NCBI GenBank assembly: GCA_041480845.1
Contig: JBGPAU010000008.1
Coordinates: forward strand, 1-29,092
DNA: 29,092 nt
DNA from: LCIL01 sp041480845
GTDB taxonomy: Bacteria; Patescibacteriota; Microgenomatia; UBA8517
Direction of reading: 5' to 3'
The translations under genes and the position numbers were made by a program. Each line of letters opens with the position of its first letter. The stretch's first letter is position 1. The notes beneath the pieces were generated by a model that made no database searches, was not told where the DNA came from, and worked only from the letters and a program-made list of their open reading frames with translations. Shown piece after piece: positions 14,574 through 23,253 of the stretch.

Positions 14574-14618
14574 CGAAAATGTCCCGAAAAGTGTACTTAA
14601 AAAGTGTTAGTTCTCAAC

Positions 14619-14627
14619 TTATCAACA
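14619..14627 (+). promoter_or_regulatory. DnaA box next to the unwinding element
   Basis: TTATCAACA, one mismatch to TTATNCACA. It directly precedes the GC cluster and the CTA array, the position from which a DnaA filament is loaded onto the trio element in characterised origins. Confidence 0.65.
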
Positions 14628-14631
14628 CCGC

Positions 14632-14649
14632 CTACTACTAGAACTACTA
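14632..14649 (+). other. DnaA-trio-like unwinding element
   Basis: Trinucleotides CTA-CTA-CTA-GAA-CTA-CTA; the complementary strand reads 3'-GAT repeats, the DnaA-trio motif. It lies immediately after a DnaA box and GC cluster and immediately before an AT-rich stretch, as in B. subtilis. Confidence 0.7.
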
Positions 14650-14684
14650 GTTAATATATGGTAAAAACAGAAAACGTAAACTAA

Positions 14685-15809
14685 ATGAAACTACAAATTC
14701 TTCAGGAAAATCTGGAAAAGGCGGTTAGCACAACATCCAGGTTTGCCAGTACCAGAGCCCAGCTTCCAATACTTGGCAATATTCTTATTTCTACCAGAAA
14801 AAGTAAGATTTATGTATCGTCAACAAATCTGGAAATTTCGGCATCGGTTCAGGCGGGGGCGAAAATAGAAGAAGAAGGGGAAATAAGCGTTCCGGCTAAG
14901 GTTATTTCCGAGCTTATTGCTAATTTACCCAAAGAAACAGTAAATCTTTCGGCAGAGAAGGAGCAGTTGAAAGTTTCTGTGTCTGGTTTTGCTTCGACCA
15001 TTCTGGGAATGAACGCATCAGACTTTCCCAAAATTCCGAATACGGTGGATAAGGAGAAATCAATCTCACTTTCTCAAAACGAGTTTGTAAAAGCCCTGAG
15101 TCAGGTCGTTTTTGCCACATCCACCGACGAAACCAGGCCTGTTTTGACCGGAGTATTATTTATATTTGGAAAAAGTTCGCTATCTCTTGTTGCAACTGAC
15201 GGGTTTAGGCTTTCCAAAAAAACATTTTCTTTGAAAGCGGGGAAAGATACCGGTGACAACGTGGTTATACCTAAAGGAGTGCTTAGTGAAATTTCAAGAA
15301 CTGTTTCGGAAGATGGGGAAATTCTTTTTGGTGTACAGGACAAAGAGAAACAAGTTATTTTCGGAATAGGGGATACAGTTCTGACATCACGCCTTTTGGA
15401 AGGTGAATACCCGGATTTTGCCAAAATCATTCCCAAAAGTTCGCCCATAAAGGTTCTTCTGGACAAGGAGGAATTTATGCGGGCAGTGAAGCTGGCATCA
15501 ATATTTGCCAGAGAATCCGCAAACATAGTCAAAATACAAGTTTTGAAAGATTCAATTAAAGTCTCGGCCGAAAGTGGCACCGCAGGTAGTCAAGAAACCA
15601 AGGTGGATGCAAAAATAAATGCCGAAGGCCCTGAGCTTGCCGAATGGGAAATAGCCTTTAACTATCGTTTTTTGGAGGATTTTCTGCACTCTGCCTCAGG
15701 GGAAGAGGTAAAAATGGAGTTTTCTGGCGTTTCGTCTCCGGGGGTTTTTACCGATACGAGTGATTCTTCTTATCTTCACCTGATAATGCCGGTAAAAGTT
15801 CAGAGCTAA
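14685..15809 (+). CDS. dnaN: DNA polymerase III beta subunit (sliding clamp)
   Basis: 374 residues, the usual length of the three-domain beta clamp that encircles DNA and tethers polymerase III. It starts MKLQILQENLEKAVS; the family segments RAQLPILGNILI (about 24-35), a domain-two stretch with TRPVLTGVLF and LVATDGFRLS, and the C-terminal LHLIMPVKV are all visible. The end carries the clamp's conserved Met-Pro just before the last residues. It follows oriC and points away from it. The stop overlaps the stop of a convergent gene by 4 bases. No Shine-Dalgarno precedes the ATG. Confidence 0.96.
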   Translation: MKLQILQENLEKAVSTTSRFASTRAQLPILGNILISTRKSKIYVSSTNLEISASVQAGAKIEEEGEISVPAKVISELIANLPKETVNLSAEKEQLKVSVSGFASTILGMNASDFPKIPNTVDKEKSISLSQNEFVKALSQVVFATSTDETRPVLTGVLFIFGKSSLSLVATDGFRLSKKTFSLKAGKDTGDNVVIPKGVLSEISRTVSEDGEILFGVQDKEKQVIFGIGDTVLTSRLLEGEYPDFAKIIPKSSPIKVLLDKEEFMRAVKLASIFARESANIVKIQVLKDSIKVSAESGTAGSQETKVDAKINAEGPELAEWEIAFNYRFLEDFLHSASGEEVKMEFSGVSSPGVFTDTSDSSYLHLIMPVKVQS

Positions 15810-16804
15810 AGACCTGATAATGCAGGTAGATATAAAATAGCCTGGACACCCCTGGTATTTGGAAGTGTTGCCACTCCTGTCAGTTTGTAAACAGGTTGAA
15901 GATTTGTCGATGAAACTGAATCAAGTAAATAAGCGATGTCTATTCGGTTTATAACAATTTCTTTTACATAGTCCACGGTTAAATATTGGATAGGAGTTTC
16001 TTCCCCGTCCAGATTGATTAACACAGAGTTTGCGATTGAATCATTAACTTCTTTATAAGTTTTAATTGTGTATTCGGTTGGTCCTTTTTGCACATTACCA
16101 AAAACAACCAACTGGAGCGAATAAATATTTCCATCTTTTGTTAATTGTATATAACTGGTGCTTTCTGTTGAGGTTGGAGAAACGATTTCATACTCTGTAG
16201 ATTTTGGTAATATGTTTACTTGATATAGGGAAAAGTCGTCTTTGGTTGACTTTTTGAAACCTTCATTTAAAGAACCTTCCTTCAAAAATTGTACGCTGCC
16301 CAAGGAATAACTGTTAGCGCTTAAGACACTACTGTCTGCGATAAAATTTTCGATGATGGCTTTAACCGCATCCTCAGATAATTGTTTATTTGGAGCAACA
16401 AAAGGCTCACCGGAGCTGTAGCGAATTTTGGATGTGTTTGTGTAGGCAAAAAAAGTTGCTTTGTCACTTTTCCAAAAGTAGGTTAAACCTTCCTGCGTAT
16501 CATTTATTTTTGTAGAAGTACCGGAAAAACCCATAAATGAAGCTACTTTATTGAGATAGTCTTCCGTTAAAACCTTTTTTGTGACGCTTAAAAACGGAAG
16601 GCTACCAGTGTATTTAAAGTCGCCCTCCTTAATATTAAAGGATATCGACAAATTACCTTTGTATGTTTTGACAAGATTTGGTTTGCCGGGAACGATGCCG
16701 GAGCTTTTTTTAGGGCCCCCTTTCAGATAAATAGATATAATCCAAACAATACTTAGCAAGGATAAACCGACTAATGTTATTTTGGCTAATTTTTTTATAT
16801 TCAT
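15806..16804 (-). CDS. Membrane-anchored protein of unknown function, end of the secretion locus
   Basis: 332 residues. A basic start and one hydrophobic helix (about 8-28) predict an N-terminal membrane anchor with the remainder outside the cell. The outside part has no motif I can name; its end (YLLDSVSSTNLQPVYKLTG, then QAILYLPAL) recalls the beta-rich repeat ends of YycI/YycH-like or PepSY-like proteins, but that is only a resemblance. It starts 9 bases after the M23 peptidase gene, so it probably belongs to the same transcription unit and may act with the secretion machine or the wall hydrolase. It is convergent with dnaN with a 4-base overlap. Confidence 0.75.
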   Translation of the reverse strand: MNIKKLAKITLVGLSLLSIVWIISIYLKGGPKKSSGIVPGKPNLVKTYKGNLSISFNIKEGDFKYTGSLPFLSVTKKVLTEDYLNKVASFMGFSGTSTKINDTQEGLTYFWKSDKATFFAYTNTSKIRYSSGEPFVAPNKQLSEDAVKAIIENFIADSSVLSANSYSLGSVQFLKEGSLNEGFKKSTKDDFSLYQVNILPKSTEYEIVSPTSTESTSYIQLTKDGNIYSLQLVVFGNVQKGPTEYTIKTYKEVNDSIANSVLINLDGEETPIQYLTVDYVKEIVINRIDIAYLLDSVSSTNLQPVYKLTGVATLPNTRGVQAILYLPALSGL

Positions 16805-16813
16805 ATCATATAT

Positions 16814-19621
16814 TTAATTGCATAGATTTCCCAGCTGGTTGGTGCACCCAATTGGAATATTTCTTTTAAGGTAAGGCTTTTGGGTTGTGGGGACAGACCC
16901 CGTATCAAAGAACTGAAAATGCAAGTGAGCGCCGCTGGTACAACTTCCGGTATTATCACTAATGCCAAGAGTTTGGCCAATTGTTACTTTTTGACCATCG
17001 GCAACTATAGTAGCACCCAAGTGCCCGTAATATGAAGTAAAAAGCGATCCGCAGGTAGAAACCACGCGTACCCACTTTCCCCCACAGGCACCTTCCCCGA
17101 TGTTTACTATTCCACTATGCATGGCCACGATTGTTGCGCCGTTTACGCCTATGTCGATTGCGTTTGGTGTGTTGTAGTGGGTCCATCCCTGGGGAGTCAT
17201 GGGTCCCTGCGTGACACTATTTAACCCCTCGTCATTAGCGAGTGGCCAGGCGTTATTTGGACACTCCATCGGAGGCTTCCCAATTATTATCGAAGCAGAG
17301 CCTGCTGTAGTAACCCCCTTTTCTTCTACGGTGTCCGCGGTAACCGTAAACGTGTTTACTATTGCAGAATCGTCGTAGTTGTGGGAGTCGAAGTTAAGAG
17401 TGTACTTAAAAGTAAAAGGCGAGGACGGTGAAATAGAATCTGGTGGAACGGGCGTTGCTTGAGAAGGACTTGGACAAGGAGGGGCTGCTCCGTTTTTGAT
17501 TACTTTGCATTCATCTTTGAAAGTAATGTTGGTTAACAAACCTTTTTTGGCAGAAACAGTGACGGTATATTCAATTTTTGTTTTTGAAGGGATGTCTGAG
17601 TTGTTAAAAGGACCGGCGGGGCTAGCTTTTTTATCAATATTTATATAAGGATTCTGGAGTCCCATAAATGAACCCGTGGGGGGAACAATGTATGCACCGG
17701 AATTGATGATAAATAAAATAATTGCAACTAAAATTGGGATAACAACAACGATGACGATAACCGGAGTTGAAATGGTTATTATTATTGACCTTGCTATGCG
17801 GCCGAAAAACCAGAACGTTCTTCTGGCAAACAATGCCACAGAAAAACCCGTTCTTAAAGCGGTTGGGATAAATATAAGCCCACCAACAATAATAACGGGA
17901 ATGGAATTTACTACGATTCCTCCTGCGAGCATTGCCCCCCCGACAATTTTTAAATCCTCCTGATGCTTTTTTGCCCACGAAGCGACTTTTTCGATAACCC
18001 TACCAAACAATGCGCCGAGGACTAGTCCCGCAATTGTGCCAATAACAGGAATTATTCCTGTCCCTATCATCGCACCAATTTTGGCGGACGCTGCGGTGAA
18101 ACCAAGATTGGCGGCAATTGCTGAGGCACCCTTGGCCACTGCGTTTCCCAAGGCAACGTTCAGGCTAAGTTTGCCGGTTTGTCCTGCAGCTGCGGTTACA
18201 ACCTTGGGTGCAACCTGCGTTTCTACTCCAATGGCGGCGCCCTCTGTAACACCGATTCCAACATTAATTCCTCCGACCAAGCCCTCTCCTACCAACGAGG
18301 ATCCTTCTACAACAACGTCAACCGTTGCTTCGACACCCGTGGTTCCAATAAGATCGATACCCAAAAAATTACCTATGCCTTCCAGAAAAGCCGTTCCGCC
18401 GGGAATTTGTTGGATAACTGTTCCGAAAAGGCTTTCACCTAATGGGGCAGCCCTACCGAACCCGATGGAAGATAATACCTGTTGTGCAACCTTACTGTTA
18501 TAAATTTCGGAGATGGCGCTGTCTGCAGGAAGTTTGGTAATTTGTGAATCGATAAAATTTCTTACTTGTCCGGTTAACAGTCTTTTTGCATCTTCACCGG
18601 CAAAAGAACGGACCTTATCAAGCGCGTTTGACTGGGCACCAAGAACATCGGTGTGGCCTTGATTTAGTTTTTCAAGATCTACTTCGTGGTCATAGCCCGC
18701 GGTGGGTTTGGTAGTAAAAGTTACGGCTAAATTTTCGGGACCGGTACCAAAAACGGAAGTGGCAAGGTTTTCGTTTACAGACGAAAGAATAACCTTGCTC
18801 AGTTGAGTTTGGTTTTTGTAAAAGCTTAACTCAGACGAAGCCCTTTTCAGGAATTCGGCAGTATTTTCATCGGTAATTACCTTAGGTAAGGTCTGTGTAT
18901 CTTTGCCCAAGGCACCGAGAATTGCGGCTTGTGTGTTTGCTGATGACTGCGTGGTAAAATTATTTGCTGCAAAAACGGTATCGTACGCAGTCTTATTTGC
19001 CAAAAAATCAATTTCTTCACCAGTAAGAGTTCCCGAAAACGATGAAGCCAACCTTGCTTTAATGCTCGCCGCCAAGTCTTTTTGGAAAGATAACGGATGG
19101 TTTTTCGCCTCTTCTATAAACCTGGCAGTATTTTCGTCCGGTGCAGGTGATCCCTTAGCAACTTCAACCTTTGCGTATATTTTTTTATCACGAAGTGTTT
19201 CTTGAATTTCCTGCTGTTTTTTAATTGCCGCCTCAACACTCTTTTTTGCTTCCTCGACCGCACTTTTTTGCGAAGCCTCCCTTTTAACTCTTTCTTCTTC
19301 CATTGAAGCAAGCTGTTCGGTTGTGGGCCTATTGCTTTCAACAGGGTTGGTGTTTGTGAGTTTCCCCAAGCTTTGATCGACAATCTTAAGCGATTGATAA
19401 AGCTGGCCCTCCCTGACATTTTTTAGATCAACATCCGTGAGGAACCTAATATCTACGTCGAAATCCACCCTCCCACTCCATAAAAAGTTCCTGGTGGAGT
19501 ACTTCCCGGGATCTGCCTTTCCTTGTTCGCCGACAACCTGAGGATAATAGAAAATGAGCGCGTTCCTTATTTCATCAATATCAATTTTAGTTAAAACGCG
19601 ATTAAATTGTGCTCTTGCCAT
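16814..19621 (-). CDS. Large membrane protein with C-terminal M23 peptidase (LytM) domain
   Basis: 935 residues. In order: an N-terminal soluble part (1-105); a charged coiled coil (about 105-160); an Ala/Ser/Thr-rich helical region (to about 400); a long Gly/Ala/Val-rich hydrophobic region (about 400-600) with glycine-zipper patterns; strong transmembrane helices near 565-590 and 620-655; a DUF11-like beta domain (about 665-780) with KTKIEYTVTVSAKKG; and an M23 peptidase (about 790-925). The zinc ligands are visible: H and D in HYNTPNAIDIG near 814-822 and HLHFQF near 898-903. M23 enzymes cut peptide cross-links in peptidoglycan. The gene lies 3 bases after virB4, so it is probably the wall-opening component of the secretion apparatus; the function of the Gly-rich region is unknown. 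Confidence 0.88.
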   Translation of the reverse strand: MARAQFNRVLTKIDIDEIRNALIFYYPQVVGEQGKADPGKYSTRNFLWSGRVDFDVDIRFLTDVDLKNVREGQLYQSLKIVDQSLGKLTNTNPVESNRPTTEQLASMEEERVKREASQKSAVEEAKKSVEAAIKKQQEIQETLRDKKIYAKVEVAKGSPAPDENTARFIEEAKNHPLSFQKDLAASIKARLASSFSGTLTGEEIDFLANKTAYDTVFAANNFTTQSSANTQAAILGALGKDTQTLPKVITDENTAEFLKRASSELSFYKNQTQLSKVILSSVNENLATSVFGTGPENLAVTFTTKPTAGYDHEVDLEKLNQGHTDVLGAQSNALDKVRSFAGEDAKRLLTGQVRNFIDSQITKLPADSAISEIYNSKVAQQVLSSIGFGRAAPLGESLFGTVIQQIPGGTAFLEGIGNFLGIDLIGTTGVEATVDVVVEGSSLVGEGLVGGINVGIGVTEGAAIGVETQVAPKVVTAAAGQTGKLSLNVALGNAVAKGASAIAANLGFTAASAKIGAMIGTGIIPVIGTIAGLVLGALFGRVIEKVASWAKKHQEDLKIVGGAMLAGGIVVNSIPVIIVGGLIFIPTALRTGFSVALFARRTFWFFGRIARSIIITISTPVIVIVVVIPILVAIILFIINSGAYIVPPTGSFMGLQNPYINIDKKASPAGPFNNSDIPSKTKIEYTVTVSAKKGLLTNITFKDECKVIKNGAAPPCPSPSQATPVPPDSISPSSPFTFKYTLNFDSHNYDDSAIVNTFTVTADTVEEKGVTTAGSASIIIGKPPMECPNNAWPLANDEGLNSVTQGPMTPQGWTHYNTPNAIDIGVNGATIVAMHSGIVNIGEGACGGKWVRVVSTCGSLFTSYYGHLGATIVADGQKVTIGQTLGISDNTGSCTSGAHLHFQFFDTGSVPTTQKPYLKRNIPIGCTNQLGNLCN

Positions 19622-19624
19622 ATT

Positions 19625-21406
19625 TTATTTAACTTCGTACGGGTTTGTATTAACCTTGATGACCTCCTGCGGTTTTGTGGTAATAAGTCTGTTTTCCTCC
19701 TCGGAGGCGACAACCCTGATGGGTGCGTGGTGAGGACCTGCAAAAAATATTCCTTCACCGACGTTTGCCGCCAGGAGTAGTTGTTTTTCTCCCTGAGAGA
19801 GATAAAAGACATCACCGATCTTGTCTATTGCTGCAGGACTTTGTTTAAGAAGAACCTGCATGGCGCTATTGGTGACAATGGCCTTGCCAATATCCTGGCT
19901 CAAAAAGTCTTCAACATCTTGTGTGATAGTGGTTAAGCCCAGATAATATTTTCTTGCCCTTTTAACGACGCTCCATAAGAATTGTGCCGTATCTGGGTAC
20001 TTCATCATTTGCCAGGCCTCCTCGGCGATCAGGATGCGTTTCTTGAGGTCTTTTTTAACCCTTGTCCAAATAAAGTCAAGAATAATAAACATGGCAATGG
20101 GGCGAAGGGCATCCTGCAAATCCTTAACGGAAAAAACGGTAAAGGGATTATTAATATTGATATTTGTCTGTTTGTCAAAAATTCCGACAAAAGAACCGCG
20201 TACAAATTTTTCAATCCTTGCCGCAAGGTCAAGGGCTTCCGGCACCTCCATTCCGATAAGGGTTTTATAAAGGTCTTCCATAAGGGGAGGTTCGCGCCCT
20301 TGAGTATCCGGGTCCATTGTTATTCCTTTATTTCGGTATGTCATAACAAGAGCACGATCCAAAAGTGCTTCCTGGGTCGGGGTAATTACGCCCATGATTA
20401 CTTTTAAAAGAGAGTGCAATGAGAGAATTTTTTGACCGAGCTGATTTTCGCCCTCTTCCCTAATTTGTGCTAAATCAAAAGGATTAATTTTGGCAGGAGC
20501 ATTGAAAGAGAAGGAAATATATTCTCCTCCCACAGCAGCTGTTAGGGGTTTATATTCGCTTTCTGGGTCGATGACAATTACTTCCGTGCCCGTCATCAGG
20601 GATCTTAGAGCCTCAAGCTTAACAAAATATGATTTTCCGGCACCGGACGTGGCAAAAATTGTCATATTTGCATTTTCCAGACTGAAGCGGTCAAAAATTA
20701 TAAAGGATTCGTTTTGGGAATTGATGCCGTAAAGAACCCCGCGGTCGCTTGAAAGTTCGGTTGAAGTTAGTGGAAAAGTTGTGGCGACTGAGGTTGTATC
20801 CATGTTTCTAGTCACGTTAAGCCGGTCCATTCCGAAAGGGGCCGTCGAAAGAAAACCGCTTTCCATGTCGAGAAGTGCGTGTTTGCTGACAATCATTAAC
20901 GACCCGAGTTGGGATTCTACCTGTTTGGTTATGTGATTAAGCTCCTCAACCGAGTTGGCGGGAATTGTAATGTAAAAACTGAATTCGTAAAATCTTTCAA
21001 TTCCTTTAACGAGCTGTTCCTGAAGGGCCTGTGCATCTTCAAGTTTGGCTTGAGTTCCCGGATCGACTATTTTTCCGCGTTCAATATCGGTAGACATTTC
21101 GGCTTCCATTTCTGCAATTTTGCGCCTGAGATCATCCAGCACGCTTTTGCCGTCAACGGGGTAGACATAAAAAGAAATATCCAGAGACGTGTCAATATTT
21201 ACAACCGGTTCCAACCACCCGGGGGCAACAAATCTCGGATATCCGCCTACAAAAATCGTACGGAAATATATGTCATTGATTTTTATATAGTCAAAATCCT
21301 CCTCAATTGATTGCGGGGCGATAGCGTCAAGTAAACTCATTCCCTGGGCAATTGCAAGGTTGGGATTGATGACTTTGGGTTTTATCTCGGGTTGATTAGG
21401 TTTCAT
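19625..21406 (-). CDS. virB4: VirB4-family type IV secretion ATPase
   Basis: 593 residues. The N-terminal part (about 35-200) has the VirB4/TraC-type fold with YPRFVAPGWLEP and a coiled segment. The ATPase part (about 220-580) has Walker A TSGAGKSYF at 253-261, VIVIDPESEY at 277-286, a Walker B-like ILIAEEAW at 458-465 (the usual DEAW has Glu here), and TTITQDVEDF at 492-501. VirB4 is the conserved motor of conjugation and effector-secretion machines at the inner membrane. It overlaps the upstream TraC-like gene by 4 bases. No relaxase or VirD4 coupling protein is present in the window. Confidence 0.94.
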   Translation of the reverse strand: MKPNQPEIKPKVINPNLAIAQGMSLLDAIAPQSIEEDFDYIKINDIYFRTIFVGGYPRFVAPGWLEPVVNIDTSLDISFYVYPVDGKSVLDDLRRKIAEMEAEMSTDIERGKIVDPGTQAKLEDAQALQEQLVKGIERFYEFSFYITIPANSVEELNHITKQVESQLGSLMIVSKHALLDMESGFLSTAPFGMDRLNVTRNMDTTSVATTFPLTSTELSSDRGVLYGINSQNESFIIFDRFSLENANMTIFATSGAGKSYFVKLEALRSLMTGTEVIVIDPESEYKPLTAAVGGEYISFSFNAPAKINPFDLAQIREEGENQLGQKILSLHSLLKVIMGVITPTQEALLDRALVMTYRNKGITMDPDTQGREPPLMEDLYKTLIGMEVPEALDLAARIEKFVRGSFVGIFDKQTNININNPFTVFSVKDLQDALRPIAMFIILDFIWTRVKKDLKKRILIAEEAWQMMKYPDTAQFLWSVVKRARKYYLGLTTITQDVEDFLSQDIGKAIVTNSAMQVLLKQSPAAIDKIGDVFYLSQGEKQLLLAANVGEGIFFAGPHHAPIRVVASEEENRLITTKPQEVIKVNTNPYEVK

Positions 21407-22113
21407 TTTTGCTCGTGTTCCAAAGTTACTTCCGGTTCTTTTTTGACTGCCGGGTGTTCGGGATTATATACGGAATGATAAAGGTCAATCAGATCGGCAG
21501 TTCCGAGTTGTTTAAATTTGATTCCAAGCCGCCCGGCTTGGCGGATTAAATGATCACGTCTCGGGTAGAGGGTAATTTTTGCTTTCTTAATAACATATGA
21601 CTTGGGAAAGGGGAGAGGCCCAGCCCGTTTTGTAATGGCAGCAACAGATTTCCCCACACCAAGTTCAAGAGGAGACAAATAAAGAACAACAAAAAACCTT
21701 TTTCCGAGAACATTCTTTTTCTTAACGGAATCCACAATAAAAGTTTTGTAATTCTGCATTAGTTTGGCGAGGATGGGTTGTGTAATTTTTGATGCCTGTT
21801 CATCCAAAAAGTTTAAATATGAAGACACATCCTTTCTTTGTGTAAGAATTACTATTTGGACGGAAAAAGTCAGGGAATTAATCATTGCGGCGTAGGCTGC
21901 GATAACGGCGGCCTGTTCCTTTTCTGATAAAAGGCCGAAATTCAAGGATGTGGATTCCATGACAAGGGCCGCACCTCCGTCTTTATAAACGACGATATCA
22001 TTTGTAATATCGGCTATGGGAAGGTGCTCTTGGGTTGTTGCCATCAGCGGTTTATCCGGGATACTTAAAAATGGAATTTTAGTTAACATAAGATTGTTGG
22101 ACAGGTTGGGCAT
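21403..22113 (-). CDS. TraC/VirB4 N-terminal-like protein of the secretion locus
   Basis: 236 residues, no membrane helix. It carries STSLNFGLLSEKEQ (about 55-67), NSLTFSVQIVI and KRFFVVLYLSP, a pattern seen in the separate TraC-like proteins that sit between PrgI and VirB4 genes in CPR and Gram-positive loci. It probably forms part of the ATPase or its docking surface; this is inferred from position and family. It overlaps PrgI by 35 bases; a Met at 22089 would shorten the overlap to 11 bases and is a plausible alternative start. Its end overlaps virB4 by 4 bases. Confidence 0.82.
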   Translation of the reverse strand: MPNLSNNLMLTKIPFLSIPDKPLMATTQEHLPIADITNDIVVYKDGGAALVMESTSLNFGLLSEKEQAAVIAAYAAMINSLTFSVQIVILTQRKDVSSYLNFLDEQASKITQPILAKLMQNYKTFIVDSVKKKNVLGKRFFVVLYLSPLELGVGKSVAAITKRAGPLPFPKSYVIKKAKITLYPRRDHLIRQAGRLGIKFKQLGTADLIDLYHSVYNPEHPAVKKEPEVTLEHEQK

Positions 22114-23143
22114 TAATTTGATTTACGGTTTGTTGAATAGGTTGGACCTCAGCTGTCGCGACCCTTGTTCCCTGAACGAGTATCGGCGGGATTAACATTC
22201 CCGCCGCTTCAAAACTGACGGGGGCAAATTGATAACCGTCCTTTTCGGTTGCGATTTCGTACCTGCCGCTGTCAAGCGGTGTAACAATAATGAAATGCCC
22301 GACCTTATTGCTTCTTAGAGCACGGACGGGACGCCCGACCTCGTCTCTTATTTCCATGATTGCCCCCTCGATTATGCGTCTATTTTCATCAACAACCTGT
22401 CCGACAACGACATTTGGGGTTGTGGGAGGATTTGGGGGTGCGGCATCAATAGAGAAAATGGCTTGTTTGGTCGAAACAATTTCGTCACCCGCGATAATTG
22501 GTGAAACAGCCTGAGTGGTCGCATTGATGGACGGTGCAACTTTTGCCTTTTCCTCAACTACCAAATGGGTTGGTCCCTGCTGGGTGATTTTTATAGGGAG
22601 GGCAGCCGGAATTTTTATTTCTTTTTTTGGCGCGGTTGGGCTTACGGCAGCGGAGACAGAGGCTTGGCTTTTCATCCCGGCAAAAATTCCACTAAGAGTT
22701 GCCATGAATCCCTGTTCAGCCGACTCAAATTTGGCCAAGGGACTTGTGGTTTGTCTGGGAGCAGAAAGATAAGCTTTAAGCGCTGCTTCCTGTTGGGAAG
22801 AGGCCGATGCGGGGGGAGCCCCAACCGCTTCGTCCTGAAAAAACTTGACGGGAGACGTGGTTTTTTTCCAGAAAAATTCAGTGGGGGTATAGATCGCTTT
22901 GAAAAAAGCAAAAATCCAGCGTTCCAGCGGCCGCTCCTCCAAAGGAACAAAAGCCATTGCGGCTCCGAGGATGGCGGAGACAATTACAAACGGCCATTTA
23001 ACAATGCCGATAAGGGGGGAGGAATAAATGATAAGTGCGATAAGAAGCCCTCCGGCCAGTTGGAAAAACTGCTTAAGGGTCATGTCTCCTACCAGTTTGA
23101 ATTGGTATGAAGAAACGTTTTGCGGTATCGGATGTTGTTCCAT
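22079..23143 (-). CDS. PrgI-family protein fused to a carboxypeptidase-regulatory-like beta domain
   Basis: 354 residues. Residues 1-105 are a PrgI domain: YQFKLVGDMTLKQFFQLAGG followed by two membrane helices (about 26-48 and 49-67) and RPLERWIFAFFKAIY. PrgI is the VirB3-like inner-membrane subunit of Gram-positive and CPR secretion systems. A Pro/Ala/Thr-rich linker (about 110-245) leads to a beta-sandwich (about 246-325) with VVGQVVDENRRIIEGA and GRYEIATEKDGYQF, the pattern of carboxypeptidase regulatory-like/PEGA domains. The tail is Gln/Val-rich. The Met at 23143 begins the segment MEQHPIPQNVSSYQF, which fits PrgI N-termini. A 110-base gap separates it from a divergent gene; a weak TTGCAA-16-TACTCT pair (23167-23194) could be its promoter. 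Confidence 0.88.
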   Translation of the reverse strand: MEQHPIPQNVSSYQFKLVGDMTLKQFFQLAGGLLIALIIYSSPLIGIVKWPFVIVSAILGAAMAFVPLEERPLERWIFAFFKAIYTPTEFFWKKTTSPVKFFQDEAVGAPPASASSQQEAALKAYLSAPRQTTSPLAKFESAEQGFMATLSGIFAGMKSQASVSAAVSPTAPKKEIKIPAALPIKITQQGPTHLVVEEKAKVAPSINATTQAVSPIIAGDEIVSTKQAIFSIDAAPPNPPTTPNVVVGQVVDENRRIIEGAIMEIRDEVGRPVRALRSNKVGHFIIVTPLDSGRYEIATEKDGYQFAPVSFEAAGMLIPPILVQGTRVATAEVQPIQQTVNQINAQPVQQSYVN

Positions 23144-23241
23144 GGGACAGGTTTTACCCTACCTTTAGAGTACGTCGTGAAGCTTTGGTTGCAAGACGGA
23201 GAGCTTTTCACACCCATCTTTCCCCCTTATCATTCTTGTTA

Positions 23242-23247
23242 TATAAT
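23242..23247 (+). promoter_or_regulatory. Candidate -10 of the 1034-residue protein gene
   Basis: A perfect TATAAT followed by 6 bases to the ATG at 23254, the same geometry as the rpmH promoter. No good -35 is present. Its position argues that the true start is this ATG and not an in-frame ATG 147 bases further upstream, which would place the gene over the PrgI start region. Confidence 0.55.
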
Positions 23248-23253
23248 TTGGGT

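Larger units (their letters stand above)
14482..14684. other. oriC: Replication origin oriC (dnaA-dnaN intergenic region)
   Basis: About 200 AT-rich bases between dnaA and dnaN. From left to right: TTATCCTCA in reverse (14482-14490, one mismatch to the DnaA box), TTATCAACC (14509-14517), a perfect TTATCCACA (14530-14538), TTATGAACA (14565-14573), TTATCAACA (14619-14627), a GC cluster CCGCC (14628-14632), a CTA trinucleotide array (14632-14649), and an AT-rich run beginning TTAATATATGG. This order matches the basal unwinding layout known for Bacillus subtilis. Gene order around it (rpmH on one side, dnaN on the other) agrees. No ORF or RNA gene was seen here. Confidence 0.85.

Noticed and set aside
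15779..15828. Direct repeat CCTGATAATGC at the end of dnaN and just beyond
   Set aside because: Each copy encodes a sensible C-terminus (LIMPVKV in dnaN, LPALSGL on the other strand); the 11-base match is probably coincidence.
18036..18503. 155-residue plus-strand open frame inside the M23 protein gene
   Set aside because: It is antisense to the Gly/Ala-rich region; the Pro/Ala/Thr bias is explained by complementing Gly/Ala/Val codons.
23107..23253. 49-residue N-terminal extension of the 1034-residue protein
   Set aside because: It overlaps the divergent PrgI start and its own likely promoter; TATAAT sits 6 bases before the ATG at 23254.
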